A stretch of DNA of 64,000 nt, taken from NCBI GenBank assembly GCA_019637175.1, contig JAHBWD010000041.1, forward strand, positions 1-64,000, in the 5' to 3' direction. The stretch's first letter is position 1, and each line of letters opens with the position of its first letter. Below, piece by piece: positions 16,496-27,770 of the stretch. A model generated the notes under the pieces. It worked only from the letters and a program-made list of their open reading frames with translations, ran no database searches and was not told the origin of the DNA. Source of the stretch: Labilithrix sp. (GTDB taxonomy: Bacteria > Myxococcota_A > Polyangia > Polyangiales > Polyangiaceae). The translations under genes were made by a program, and so were the position numbers.

Positions 16496-16590
16496 GGGCC
16501 GTGACGATGGCACATCCGGAATTATTTCGCACACGAAACGTCTTGAAGCGAGGCTTCGGGGACCGCGATTTCTTTGGCATACTCCAGGGC

Positions 16591-17208
16591 ATGCGCCGCG
16601 GGAGGGTGACCGTCGTCGTCGGAGCCTGCGCAGTCCTCGCGGCGTGGGCGTGCGGCGTCGACATCGTCGGGACACGCCCGCTGATCGCTCCCCCCGACGC
16701 GAGCGACGACGGACCGGGCGCGCGCGACGCGCCGAGCGACGTCGCGTTCGACGCGTTCGACTTCGACGCGATCGCGGAGACGGACGCCGAGGTCGACGCC
16801 GCGGTGCTGTGCGGACCGCTCTGCCCGAACGGAACGTGCATCGGCGGCGTGTGCCACGTCACGTGCACGGGCGCGGTGCCTTGCGCCGGCAACCCCTGCG
16901 CGGCCGTCGGGCCCGGCGTGCGCTGCAACGTCACGTGCCAGAGCGGGATGGGCAACCCCGGCTGCCCCGACAGCTTCACGTGCAACGACTGCGACATCAA
17001 GTGCGTCGGCCCGCAGGCGTGCGGCGGCGACGTCGCCTGCGTCGGCGACGGGTGCAAGGCTCAGTGTTGCAGCGGGAGCCAGGCGTGCAACGGCGACGTC
17101 ACTTGCACCGGCGCGAGCTGCGCCGTGAGGTGCGCGCCGGCGAACGCGTGCAACGGCGACCCGAGCTGCAGCGGCGTCGGGTGCACCGTCGGCAACACCT
17201 GCAACTGA
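16591..17208 (+). CDS. Cys-rich repeat lipoprotein
   Basis: A 205-residue exported protein starting at ATG 16591 with a signal peptide and lipobox-like AAWAC (Cys 21). An Asp/Ala-rich linker (residues about 35-75) is followed by a Cys-rich module. From about residue 145 three units of roughly 20 residues repeat the pattern A-C-x-G-D-x2-C-x-G-x2-C: ACGGDVACVGDGCKAQC, ACNGDVTCTGASCAVRC, ACNGDPSCSGVGC. Spacing of Cys suggests disulfide-linked mini-domains at the cell surface. It resembles Cys-rich lipoproteins expanded in myxobacteria, of unknown function. It converges on the IgGFc-binding-like gene with almost no gap. Confidence 0.8.
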   Translation: MRRGRVTVVVGACAVLAAWACGVDIVGTRPLIAPPDASDDGPGARDAPSDVAFDAFDFDAIAETDAEVDAAVLCGPLCPNGTCIGGVCHVTCTGAVPCAGNPCAAVGPGVRCNVTCQSGMGNPGCPDSFTCNDCDIKCVGPQACGGDVACVGDGCKAQCCSGSQACNGDVTCTGASCAVRCAPANACNGDPSCSGVGCTVGNTCN

Positions 17209-17209
17209 G

Positions 17210-18868
17210 CTACTTCGGCGGCGGAGGCGCGATGATGAGCAGGTTCAGGCCGCCCGGATACTGGTAGCTCGTGTTGTCGCCGTAGCCGATGACCTGGATG
17301 CCCACCGCCTTCGATCCCTCGAGGACGTGGACGCCGTCGCCGTTGCCGGCGCCGAGCCTGATGCGGGCCGCGTAGTAGTCCGTGCCCGCGATCGCGCGGA
17401 GATCGCTCGACTTGTCGACGCCGTCGAGATCGATCTTCGTGTCGGCCTCGGCGATGACGTCGACGAAGCTCGTCTTGTAGTCCGTCGGCGCGAGGAAGAC
17501 GTAGCGCTGCCGGAACTGCTCGACGCCGACGGCGAAGCTCTGCGAGGGATCGCCCTGCGGCTGCGTGAGGCCGCCCGGGTTGAAGTCGGGATCGGCCTTC
17601 TCGCCGCCGAGGAGGAACATGCCGATGCCGATCTCTTTGTCGCCCGCGACCTCGAAGTCGATCGTGACCTCGCCGCACTCGACGACCTCGCCGGCGCCGA
17701 TCGTGTCGGGGCAGCCCTGAGGCTTCGACGGCTTGTACGTGAGCTTCGTGCCGTCGGCGTTGCCGTAGATGCGGACGACGTGACCGACGTTGTTGGCCTT
17801 CGGACCCGAGGGCTTCATGACGACGTAGTGCTTGCCCAGCGTCTCCGCGGGGAACACCGTCTCCTCGACGTGATCGCACGCCTGGACGTCGAGCGGAACG
17901 TCGAGGCACGCGGCGCCGCTGATGACCTGCACCGGCTTGTCGGCCGTGAGCAGCGAGCCGCTGAAGTCGTAGTCGCGCCCCGGCGCGCTGACGACCTCGG
18001 CGACGTCGCCCGCGTCGAGGGTGAAGCTCAAGACGCCGTTGGCCGGCTCGTTCGCGATTTCGTTCGGTCCGCCGACGACGCGACCCTTCGGACCGAGCTT
18101 CACCTCCACCTTCGTTCCGTCTTGCGTGGCCGTGACGACGAAGTACGGCGGGACGAGGTTCTGGAGCGGCTGCGACGTGTCGACCTGGCCGGTGATCGGG
18201 TTGACCGGGTGACGCGAGAAGCCGGTCGAGCCCATGATGCGGTAGGTGCCCGTCATCGCCGTGCTGGGCAGGAGCAGCGACGCGTCGTTCGAGTACGAGT
18301 AGCACTCGGACGAGAGGCCCTGAGGAACGCAGGAGCTCCAGTCTTTGCCCGGCTCGCCGCCCGCCGCGCGGAACTGGAGCGGGTTGAACTGATAGACGAC
18401 GACCGGGCGATCGCTGACGAGGTGGTAGGCGCCGCCCCTCGCGATGATCGACTGCGTGGGGCCGGTGTTGTCGGCGCCCTTGAGCGACTTGACCCACGGC
18501 AGATACACCTTCTCGAGCGATCCGCCGCCGACGGTGACGTCCTTCTTCACGTTGTTCGGCCCCGTGACGACGACCTTGGCCGTCTCCGTTCCGACGTTCG
18601 CGATCGCGACCGCGAAGTCGAAGACGTCGTCGACGAGGTTGCCCGTCACCGTCGGCCAATAGTCGCAGCCGACGTACGCCTTCTGCGCCGCGGCCTGCGC
18701 GCACGGCGAGAGATCGCTGCCGTCGGGACCGCCGTCGCCGCCGAACGCGCCGCCGCCTTCGTTCTCGTCTTCGAATCCGCCTCGCGGGTTCGTGCTCCCG
18801 CACGCCACGAAGATGGCGAGTGACAGGAGGGTGGCCGACGCGAAATGAACGAGGTGCCGCGGTGTCAT
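17210..18868 (-). CDS. IgGFc-binding-like surface lipoprotein
   Basis: A 552-residue lipoprotein: MTPRHLVHFASATLLSLAIF then VACGS, Cys 23 being the probable lipidation site. After an Asp/Gly-rich linker the body matches the N-terminal domain of IgGFc-binding proteins (PF17517-like) that is common in myxobacteria: YVGCDYWPTVTGN, FDFAVAIANVGTETAKVVVT, LVSDRPVVVYQFNPL, SNDASLLLPSTAMTGTYRIM and KHYVVMKPSGP. In animals this module occurs in a mucin-like adhesive protein; in bacteria an adhesion role is assumed, not shown. Its Cys residues are scattered in pairs. It ends two bases from the convergent Cys-rich lipoprotein and is followed upstream by the diacylglycerol kinase gene. Confidence 0.85.
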   Translation of the reverse strand: MTPRHLVHFASATLLSLAIFVACGSTNPRGGFEDENEGGGAFGGDGGPDGSDLSPCAQAAAQKAYVGCDYWPTVTGNLVDDVFDFAVAIANVGTETAKVVVTGPNNVKKDVTVGGGSLEKVYLPWVKSLKGADNTGPTQSIIARGGAYHLVSDRPVVVYQFNPLQFRAAGGEPGKDWSSCVPQGLSSECYSYSNDASLLLPSTAMTGTYRIMGSTGFSRHPVNPITGQVDTSQPLQNLVPPYFVVTATQDGTKVEVKLGPKGRVVGGPNEIANEPANGVLSFTLDAGDVAEVVSAPGRDYDFSGSLLTADKPVQVISGAACLDVPLDVQACDHVEETVFPAETLGKHYVVMKPSGPKANNVGHVVRIYGNADGTKLTYKPSKPQGCPDTIGAGEVVECGEVTIDFEVAGDKEIGIGMFLLGGEKADPDFNPGGLTQPQGDPSQSFAVGVEQFRQRYVFLAPTDYKTSFVDVIAEADTKIDLDGVDKSSDLRAIAGTDYYAARIRLGAGNGDGVHVLEGSKAVGIQVIGYGDNTSYQYPGGLNLLIIAPPPPK

Positions 18869-18886
18869 TTGCGCGGCTTCATAGCA

Positions 18887-19894
18887 TCACGGCCCCGGAA
18901 CGACGAGCCGTAGGGCGCGCGCGGACACCTCGATGGTGACGCGCGCGTGGGCGGGCCACTCCTCCCCGTCGATTTGCGCGGCGAGGGCCGCGCCCCCCGG
19001 GGGATCGAAGATCTCGAGATCGATGCGCGATGCACGGATTGGCTTGGAGTGCTCGACCCCGATTTCATTGAGCATCTCCTCGGTGACCGGGTTGCCGTCG
19101 AGATCGACGATCGCCTTCGAGGCCCAGTCGCGCTTGCCGCGGAAGGGCACGAGCTCGAAGGCCCCGTCGTCGTGGCGCGACGTCCGATCGAAGACCCACG
19201 CGCCCGCGTAAACCCTCGTGTTCTTGACGATGAGATCGGTGAGGCCCTCGATCTCGACCCGTTGGCCGTCGAGATTCGCAACGACGCGCAGCTTGTCGTC
19301 GACGACGTACGACTCGAGGAACGTCTTGAGGAACGCGCCCGCGTAGACCGCGTGATCGCGGTAGATCTCCTTGAGCGGCCCGAGCGTCTCGACGAGCGCG
19401 CGATCCTGGTTGCGCTGCGCGAGCACGCGCGCCGAGAGGCCCCACCCGGCGGAGTCGAAGAAGTAGTCGGGCGCGGCGGTCGGCCCGCCGGAGCGGAAGA
19501 TCCCCGCGTCGAGCCGGGTCTCGTGGCCTCCGCGGATCACGTCGACGTTGCGCTCGAGCGCCTCGGGCGACGCCTCGAGCCCGAAGCTCTTGCCCTGATC
19601 GTTCGCGGTGCCGGTGGGGAGCATGCCCATCGCCACCTCTTCACGGCGCTTGCTCGTGAAGAGGCCCGCGGCGACCTCACGGAAGGTCCCGTCGCCGCCC
19701 ATCGCGACGACGACGCGATGCGATCCGCCGTCGAGCGCGTCGCGCACGGCGCCGATCGTCTTTCCTCCGGGGAGCGTCGGCAGAAGATCCGCCTCGATGC
19801 CCGCGCTCTTCATGAGCGCGAGCGCGCGGTCGATCCGCTCCTTGTTCTTGCCGCTCTGCGCGGTCGGATTTCCCACGAGGAGGTGCGTTGTCAT
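18887..19894 (-). CDS. Diacylglycerol/lipid kinase (DagK-like)
   Basis: A 335-residue soluble lipid kinase of the DagK/YegS family, which phosphorylates diacylglycerol or related lipids with ATP. The nucleotide-binding signature VVVAMGGDGTFREVAAGL (around residues 60-78) and MGMLPTGTANDQGKSFGL are intact. The C-terminal beta-sandwich contains FFDSAGWGLSARVL, the lipid-binding part, and ends with EEWPAHARVTIEVSARAL. Length matches the family (about 300-340). It starts 24 bases from the divergent YihY gene, so both promoters must overlap or one transcript is nearly leaderless. It probably recycles diacylglycerol into phosphatidic acid. Confidence 0.9.
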   Translation of the reverse strand: MTTHLLVGNPTAQSGKNKERIDRALALMKSAGIEADLLPTLPGGKTIGAVRDALDGGSHRVVVAMGGDGTFREVAAGLFTSKRREEVAMGMLPTGTANDQGKSFGLEASPEALERNVDVIRGGHETRLDAGIFRSGGPTAAPDYFFDSAGWGLSARVLAQRNQDRALVETLGPLKEIYRDHAVYAGAFLKTFLESYVVDDKLRVVANLDGQRVEIEGLTDLIVKNTRVYAGAWVFDRTSRHDDGAFELVPFRGKRDWASKAIVDLDGNPVTEEMLNEIGVEHSKPIRASRIDLEIFDPPGGAALAAQIDGEEWPAHARVTIEVSARALRLVVPGP

Positions 19895-19918
19895 CGGTCG
19901 AGAGGGTACAAGACTTCT

Positions 19919-20752
19919 GTGGCTTTCGACCTACGGAGCGCCCTCGGACTCACGCGCGAGGCGCTGCGCATCTTCTCCGGGCGCGGCGCGCGCTTCCTCG
20001 GGGCCGCGGTCGCGTTCTACGCGCTCATGTCGGCGGCGCCGCTCTTCATCGTGATCCTGCGCGTGGTCGGGAGCGTCTTCGGGCGCGCGCGCGCCGAGAG
20101 CGCGCTGTGGGGTGGCCTCTCCACCTGGCTCGCCCCGGAAGGCCTCGAGGCGGTGCGCGCGCTCACCGATCGGCTCGAGCGCATCGAAGCGTCGGCGGGC
20201 GTGCTCGGCGGCGCGCTCGTCGTGTACGGCAGCACGCGGCTCTTCCGCGCGCTACGGCGCGCGCTCAACCAGCTCTGGGGGATCGATCTCGAGGAGGTGG
20301 AGCGCGCGCGCCACAAGGTCGTCAAGTACGGCGTTCGCTACGGCGGCGCGCTCCTCTTGACGTTCTTCGTCGCGCTGCTCGTCGCGCTCCTGCTCTGCGT
20401 GAAGAGCGCGTTCGCGCTCGTCGCCACGCTCGACGTCGCGCCTTCGGCCGTGCTGTGGGTCCTCGACGTCGTGACGTCGGTCGGGCTCGCGTTCGTCCTC
20501 TTCTGCGCGCTCTTTCGCCTCCTGCCCGAGGCGCCCGTGACGCTGCGCGAGGCCGCGACGAGCGCGCTCGTGAGCACCGTGCTCTTCGCGCTCGGCTCCG
20601 GCCTCGTCACGCTCTACGTGCGTCACAAGCACATGAGCGATCTGTACGAGGGCGCGAGCGCGGTCGTGATCGCCGTCGTCTGGGTCTACTACTCCGCGCA
20701 GACGTTCTTCCTCGGCGCTTGCTTCGGCGCCGCGCTCCGATCGCCGCGATGA
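19919..20752 (+). CDS. YihY/BrkB-family membrane protein
   Basis: A 277-residue inner-membrane protein of the YihY/virulence-factor-BrkB family (function uncertain; not ribonuclease BN). The start is GTG 19919, preceded by GAGAGGG, giving VAFDLRSALGLTREALRIFS. About six hydrophobic helices follow: FLGAAVAFYALMSAAPLFIV (family motif), GVLGGALVVYGSTRLFRALR, GGALLLTFFVALLVALLLCV, AVLWVLDVVTSVGLAFVLFC, ALVSTVLFALGSGLVTLYV and AVVIAVVWVYYSAQTFFLGA. The central LFRALRRALNQLWG and late YEGASAV blocks are typical. It overlaps no neighbour and is divergent from the lipid kinase. Confidence 0.9.
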   Translation: MAFDLRSALGLTREALRIFSGRGARFLGAAVAFYALMSAAPLFIVILRVVGSVFGRARAESALWGGLSTWLAPEGLEAVRALTDRLERIEASAGVLGGALVVYGSTRLFRALRRALNQLWGIDLEEVERARHKVVKYGVRYGGALLLTFFVALLVALLLCVKSAFALVATLDVAPSAVLWVLDVVTSVGLAFVLFCALFRLLPEAPVTLREAATSALVSTVLFALGSGLVTLYVRHKHMSDLYEGASAVVIAVVWVYYSAQTFFLGACFGAALRSPR

Positions 20753-20762
20753 CGCGAATCGC

Positions 20763-21212
20763 TCAGCCGAGCGAGCGCTTGTCTTCGTCGGCGGCGCTCG
20801 GCTCGCACTTGGCGAGGCGCATCCTGCTGCTTCGCTTCTCGAGCCCGTCGGCGATGAGATCGGTGAGCAGCTCGAGCGGCGTCGGCTTCACGAGGTGCGC
20901 GTCGAAGCCGGCGCTGCGCGTGCTCTCCACGTCGTCGGCCCCGTCGAAGCCCGAGAGGACGATCGCCACGCGCGGGCGCGTGCCGCCGAGCGAGCGCATC
21001 AGATCGATCGCCGTGCCGTCGCCGAGCGTGAGATCGCTCACGAGCACGTCGACCGGCTTCTCCGCGAGGCGCGCCTTCGCCTCCGCGCACGAGTGCGCCG
21101 CGATGACGGCATAGCCGCTGGCGGCGAGAACGACTTCGAGCATCATCACGTGATCTTCATCGTCGTCGACGACGAGAACGAGCGGCCGCGTAGGTTGATC
21201 CCCAGAACCCAT
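20763..21212 (-). CDS. Single-domain response regulator (CheY-like receiver)
   Basis: A 149-residue receiver domain without an output domain. The acidic pocket is VVDDDED (16-20), the phosphoacceptor is Asp 60 in VLVSDLTLGDG, the switch Ser 87 is in VLSGF, and the conserved Lys 109 is in VKPTP; all are intact. The C-terminal tail (about 30 residues, GLEKRSSRMRLAKCEPSAAD) is polar. Such stand-alone receivers pass phosphate to or sense it from histidine kinases; no kinase is close by in this window. It converges with the YihY gene (10-base gap), and its start faces the AT-rich interval at 21261-21300. Confidence 0.9.
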   Translation of the reverse strand: MGSGDQPTRPLVLVVDDDEDHVMMLEVVLAASGYAVIAAHSCAEAKARLAEKPVDVLVSDLTLGDGTAIDLMRSLGGTRPRVAIVLSGFDGADDVESTRSAGFDAHLVKPTPLELLTDLIADGLEKRSSRMRLAKCEPSAADEDKRSLG

Positions 21213-21266
21213 GTCCGCGTTCTACGGCAGCGTGAGCGGCGTCGCCAGTCGATCGATGAGAGAATT

Positions 21267-21288
21267 TTTGTTACATCAGATTTGTTAC
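21267..21288. promoter_or_regulatory. AT-rich interval with direct repeat TTTGTTAC
   Basis: TTTGTTAC occurs at 21267-21274 and again at 21281-21288, 14 bases apart, in the only clearly AT-rich patch nearby. It sits between the divergent receiver gene (start 21212) and the small zinc-knuckle gene (start 21380). It is a good candidate for a promoter with a repeated activator or sigma-contact site; no standard -35/-10 pair with 17-base spacing was found. Confidence 0.4.
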
Positions 21289-21379
21289 GATTTTCGGATG
21301 CGCGTGAGCGCTCGTGCCCGAGGCGGCGAAGCTAACCGCCCGAAAATTCGTTTGGCACGCTTCCGCGGAGGGACGGCAC

Positions 21380-21625
21380 ATGGCTGCGATCGATGTCCAC
21401 GTGAGTCAGGGCGGATGCATCGTCGGCGGCGAGCTCCGCGCCGACGCGAAGCTCGTCGCGCGATGCACGCTGTGTGAGCGCGACGTCGAGTCGGCGGCAG
21501 CGCTCGGCGCGCTCGGCTTCGCGTGCGCGCCGTGCCTTCGCGAGCGGCTCGACGCGCTCAGCGTCGCGCGCTTTCGTTTGACCGAGTCGCGATCGGGAAC
21601 GCCCTGGGGCAAGGTCACGGGCTGA
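21380..21625 (+). CDS. Small zinc-knuckle hypothetical protein
   Basis: An 81-residue protein. ATG 21380 is chosen because GGAGGG lies about eight bases before it. The protein opens MAAIDVHVSQGGCIVGGELR, and residues about 28-52 contain CTLCERD and CAPCLRERL, two C-x2-C pairs suited to one zinc ion. The remainder is short and polar. It resembles no family I can name; small zinc-knuckle proteins of this type are frequent and mostly uncharacterised. Its last 11 bases overlap the end of the convergent esterase gene, so the two transcripts are antisense at their 3' ends. Confidence 0.6.
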   Translation: MAAIDVHVSQGGCIVGGELRADAKLVARCTLCERDVESAAALGALGFACAPCLRERLDALSVARFRLTESRSGTPWGKVTG

Positions 21626-22640
21626 TCGATCGCCGATCGGGCACGTGACGATCGAGGAAGCGGAACGTGTCTTCCCAGCAGCGCCGCGCGTTCCGTCGCA
21701 TGACGAGCGCGTGGAACGCGTGGAGCTCGCCGGGGTAGTAGGCCTCCTCCGCCGTCGCTCCGAGCGCGCGGAGCGCGGCCCCGAGCCGCCGCGTGTCGGG
21801 CAAGAGCGGATCGCGCGTGCCGACGGGGAGGAAGAACGGCGGCAGCGCGCGCGCGGGCTTCTCGCCGCGCTCGAAGAACACGACGGGATCGGCGAGATCG
21901 AGCGATCCGTCGCGCGCGGGCGCCGCGCCGAGGTAGGCAGACTCGACCTCGTGCAAGCGATCGGCGATGAACGCCGACATCCTCGGCTTGCGCCGCTTGA
22001 AGCGTGCCATGTCGCTCACCTGGAAGACGCCGCACGCCGGCACGACGGCGTGCGGTACGACGCCGGTCTCGTGCGCGGCGCGCGCGTACGGCTCCGGTCG
22101 ATCGTAGGCGAGCGCGACCGCGAGGCTCGTGACGAGGTTCGCGCCGGCAGACTCGCCCGCGAGCACCACGCGCGAGGTGTCGCCCCCGAAGCGCGCCGCG
22201 TTTTCCATCACCCAGCGAAACGCGCGACACACGTCCTCGACGGCGCACGGATAGCGGTGCTTGGGCGCGAGGCGATAGCTCACGTTGAAGACGATGAAGC
22301 CGCGTCGCGCGAACGACAGCCCCATGATCCAGTGCGTGTCCTTCGACAGGATCCGGAAGCCGCCGCCGTGAACGTAGAAGAGGATCGGCCAGGGCGGCCC
22401 TTCGTAGCGGCGGAACGGCGGCGGCTGCGGCGTCGTGTGGCGCGCCGGCCGCCAGACGTCGAGCAGGTGCTCGCGCATCGATCCGTCTTCGTAGCGGATG
22501 TCGCGGAGGTGCTCGACGGCGTGACGCGCGGGCCTCGCCTGCGGGTGCAGCAGCGCGAGGCGGGACGCCGAGTTGAAGAACCCGTCGACGACGAGGGCGC
22601 CGACGGTTCGACGCGCCTCGGCTCCGAGTCGATCGAGCAT
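21615..22640 (-). CDS. Alpha/beta-hydrolase of the HSL-type esterase family
   Basis: A 341-residue carboxylesterase-like enzyme. The oxyanion-hole motif HGGG (91-94, in LFYVHGGGFRIL), the nucleophile elbow GESAG (Ser 164), the catalytic Asp in VGTRDPLLPDT and His in GELHAFHAL form a complete triad of the hormone-sensitive-lipase family. NVSYRLAPKHRYP is another family hallmark. The N-terminal 60 residues are helical and Arg-rich and form a likely cap. There is no signal peptide, so it acts in the cytoplasm on small acyl esters. It has a 13-base gap to the upstream barrel-like gene, so it may be the distal gene of an operon reading from 24653. Confidence 0.9.
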   Translation of the reverse strand: MLDRLGAEARRTVGALVVDGFFNSASRLALLHPQARPARHAVEHLRDIRYEDGSMREHLLDVWRPARHTTPQPPPFRRYEGPPWPILFYVHGGGFRILSKDTHWIMGLSFARRGFIVFNVSYRLAPKHRYPCAVEDVCRAFRWVMENAARFGGDTSRVVLAGESAGANLVTSLAVALAYDRPEPYARAAHETGVVPHAVVPACGVFQVSDMARFKRRKPRMSAFIADRLHEVESAYLGAAPARDGSLDLADPVVFFERGEKPARALPPFFLPVGTRDPLLPDTRRLGAALRALGATAEEAYYPGELHAFHALVMRRNARRCWEDTFRFLDRHVPDRRSISP

Positions 22641-22653
22641 CCTCTCGATCGTA

Positions 22654-23397
22654 TCAGAACTCGAACGCGAGCCCGGTGGCCCACGACGCGGTGCCGATGC
22701 GCAGCGGCGCCTCTTGACCGATCCCGTTGAGGCCGAGCACGTAGTACTCGAAGTAGACGTAGGTGTTGTTGATGCCCGTCGCGTTGTCCATGTTGCGCGA
22801 CGCGCCGCGATCGAGCGCGTCGAGCGCGAACGCCGCGCCGAGCGCGACGTTGTAGCCCCACGTCGATCCCTTGCCGCTGATCCCGTTCGCGGTCGCGGTG
22901 CCGAGCGTGTTGGTCGCGCGCCAGATCGCCCAGCCGAGACCGAGCTTGCCGTACGGAACGATCGGGAAGCCGAGATCGCGCCAGAGCGCGTCGGCGCGGA
23001 GCACGCCGCCCAGGGTGAGCGGGTAGATGCTCAGCGAGTACTCGTCGCTCGAGGAGCGGCCCGACACGGTCGTCGCCGGCCGGCTCATCCCGACCATGCC
23101 CGCGGAGAACCCCGGCCCGATCGTGCCGAAGTGCGGGATGCGGAACACCTGCCAGTCGAGCTCGAGCCCGACGTAGAGGCGCGGCTTGTCGCCGAAGCTG
23201 TCGGCGAACGGCGTTCCCGTGAGGCCGGGCTCGTCGTCGATCTGCGGCGTGTAGGGCGAGAAGCGGAGCTCGAAGGCGAAGTGCTGCGCCGACGCGTACG
23301 GGTGCTCGGTCGCCGGCGTGCCCAGCTCGATCGCGCGAGCCTCGCTCGCGACGAGCGCCGGCGCGATCGCGATCGCGGAAACGAGCAGACGCTTCAT
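22654..23397 (-). CDS. Outer-membrane beta-barrel protein, MXAN_2562-like
   Basis: A 247-residue exported protein with a signal peptide (MKRLLVSAIAIAPALVASEA then RA). The mature part has alternating strands such as FAFELRFSPYTPQID, PRLYVGLELDWQVFRIP, FPIVPYGKLGLGWAIWRATN and ATGLAFEF as the C-terminal strand ending in Phe, the usual signal for outer-membrane assembly. The pattern fits the barrel family I know as MXAN_2562-like in myxobacteria, of unknown function. Its start overlaps the stop of the upstream gene by four bases (ATGA-type), so the two are translationally coupled and may work together at the envelope. Confidence 0.75.
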   Translation of the reverse strand: MKRLLVSAIAIAPALVASEARAIELGTPATEHPYASAQHFAFELRFSPYTPQIDDEPGLTGTPFADSFGDKPRLYVGLELDWQVFRIPHFGTIGPGFSAGMVGMSRPATTVSGRSSSDEYSLSIYPLTLGGVLRADALWRDLGFPIVPYGKLGLGWAIWRATNTLGTATANGISGKGSTWGYNVALGAAFALDALDRGASRNMDNATGINNTYVYFEYYVLGLNGIGQEAPLRIGTASWATGLAFEF

Positions 23398-24653
23398 CGA
23401 GAGCCCTTCTTTCTCCTCACGATCGACATGCCGACGACGATCGCGACGCCGAGCGCGGCGAAGCTCGCGGCGGGCATTCCGTCAGGCCCGATCGCGCAGA
23501 AGCCGCCGCCCGACTCGCCACCGGCCTGGCGGTAGCGATTCCAGAAGTCGCCGGTCTCTTCGCCGAACTGGCAGAGCGGATCGGACAGCTCGCCGACGTT
23601 GCCGAACGAGTCCTCGGCGGCGATCGCGATGGCGACGATCGTGTTGTTGTCGATCGGCGCCGCGCTGATCGACGTCGCCGTCGTGCCGCCCGCTTCGCCG
23701 CAGGCGTAGGTCGCTTGGAACTTCGCGTCGGGCGTGATGCGCGAGCCGTCTTCCGCGGTGAACGCCGCGTTCTTGCACGCGACGCCGTTGTCGGCGAAGC
23801 CCGGGCCCGGCGTCGGGATCGATCCCGCGCCCGAGCCCGGCGTCGTCACCGTGCGGCAGTTGGCGTCGACGTCGCCCGCGTCGACCACGTCGCCGCTGTC
23901 GTCGGTGACCGTGCCCGCGTCGTCGCAGACGATCTCCTCGGTCGCGCCGCTGCCGCCCGCGGGCTTCGGCTCGCGATCGCAGAACGCGTAGACCTTCGTG
24001 AGATCTTCGACGCCGGCCTCGCCGACGTTCTGGAACGAGATGCCGAGGTTGCCGTTGCCCGGCTGCACCCTCACGCCGGCGAGCGGCACGGGGCCCTGCG
24101 TCTTCACCGGCAGCTCCAGCGTGTCTTTGCCCGCCGCGGTGCCGGTGGTGCCGCCGCGGAAGAGCATGATCTGCACCGAGACCGACATCTTCGCCTGCGC
24201 GCGGCGACAGCCGTCGGCGTCGAGCTGCTGCTGCCCGGGCAGCCCGGCGATCGCTTCGCGCACCGAGATCTCCGCGGTGGTATTGGCGAGCGCGGGGATG
24301 TTGACGCTCCGGATCTGGTAGCACTTCGCGACCGGCGAGATGCGCTGGTTCGAGTCGCTGCAATCGGCGCCCTGATCGGTCGCCCACGCCTCGATGACGT
24401 CGCCCGGCGTGACGTCGCTGACCGTGATCGCGAGGCGAAGGCGCTGGTTGTCGCGACAGTCTTGGAGGTTGATGCCGAACGGCTGGAGCCCGCGGCGTTG
24501 ATGTTCCGATTGGGTCTCTCGCCCTTGGTTGTCGAGGCGCACGAACGTCGTCTTGTTCGTGATCACGAGCTGCGCGTGCACGAGGCGGGGCACGAGCAAG
24601 GAGAGGAGGGCGAAGAGAGCACCCGCAAGCAGGCGCGGCAGGCGAAGCGGCAT
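23394..24653 (-). CDS. Exported protein with MYXO-CTERM-like tail
   Basis: A 419-residue envelope protein. From ATG 24653 it has a signal peptide (LLAGALFALLSLLVPRLVHA). The mature part is beta-rich with several Cys pairs (CDREPKPAGG, CDDAGTVTDD) and one Asp/Gly-rich stretch. The C-terminus is a sorting-like tail: a Cys in GGGFCAIGPDG, a hydrophobic helix SFAALGVAIVVGMSIV, then the basic end RRKKGSR. This tripartite layout resembles MYXO-CTERM tails, which in myxobacteria are cleaved or modified at the Cys for surface anchoring. The gene is coupled to the barrel gene downstream (4-base overlap), suggesting an export or surface-anchoring pair. Confidence 0.75.
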   Translation of the reverse strand: MPLRLPRLLAGALFALLSLLVPRLVHAQLVITNKTTFVRLDNQGRETQSEHQRRGLQPFGINLQDCRDNQRLRLAITVSDVTPGDVIEAWATDQGADCSDSNQRISPVAKCYQIRSVNIPALANTTAEISVREAIAGLPGQQQLDADGCRRAQAKMSVSVQIMLFRGGTTGTAAGKDTLELPVKTQGPVPLAGVRVQPGNGNLGISFQNVGEAGVEDLTKVYAFCDREPKPAGGSGATEEIVCDDAGTVTDDSGDVVDAGDVDANCRTVTTPGSGAGSIPTPGPGFADNGVACKNAAFTAEDGSRITPDAKFQATYACGEAGGTTATSISAAPIDNNTIVAIAIAAEDSFGNVGELSDPLCQFGEETGDFWNRYRQAGGESGGGFCAIGPDGMPAASFAALGVAIVVGMSIVRRKKGSR

Positions 24654-24786
24654 GGGCGGCGTTGGCTGGCGAGCATAGCGCGTGCCAACGCGAGTGTGCG
24701 AGCGTCCATGCGAGTCCATGGGAGAACGGACGGCGCCCGCGCCAAGGTGGCAGCCGAGCCGTTCGCCGCCGAGCGCCGTTGCCAAT

Positions 24787-24804
24787 CTGACAATCCGCTG
24801 TCAG
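24787..24804. promoter_or_regulatory. Inverted repeat upstream of uvrA
   Basis: CTGACA (24787-24792) and TGTCAG (24799-24804) form a 6-base inverted repeat with a 6-base spacer, 66 bases before the uvrA start and 134 bases from the divergent exported-protein start. It could be a repressor site for DNA-damage control. It matches no LexA box that I can state with confidence. Confidence 0.3.
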
Positions 24805-24869
24805 GTATCTCGGAGGGAGCCCGGCGCGGCGGGTTTCGCCCTCCGAGGTGCGTGCTATGTGCGGGTCCG

Positions 24870-27758
<2,889 letters not shown>

Positions 27759-27770
27759 CGCGGGGTCGAT

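Noticed and set aside
17327..18823. A 498-codon plus-strand frame opposite the IgGFc-binding-like gene
   Set aside because: It has no start context or family; it mirrors a well-supported gene.
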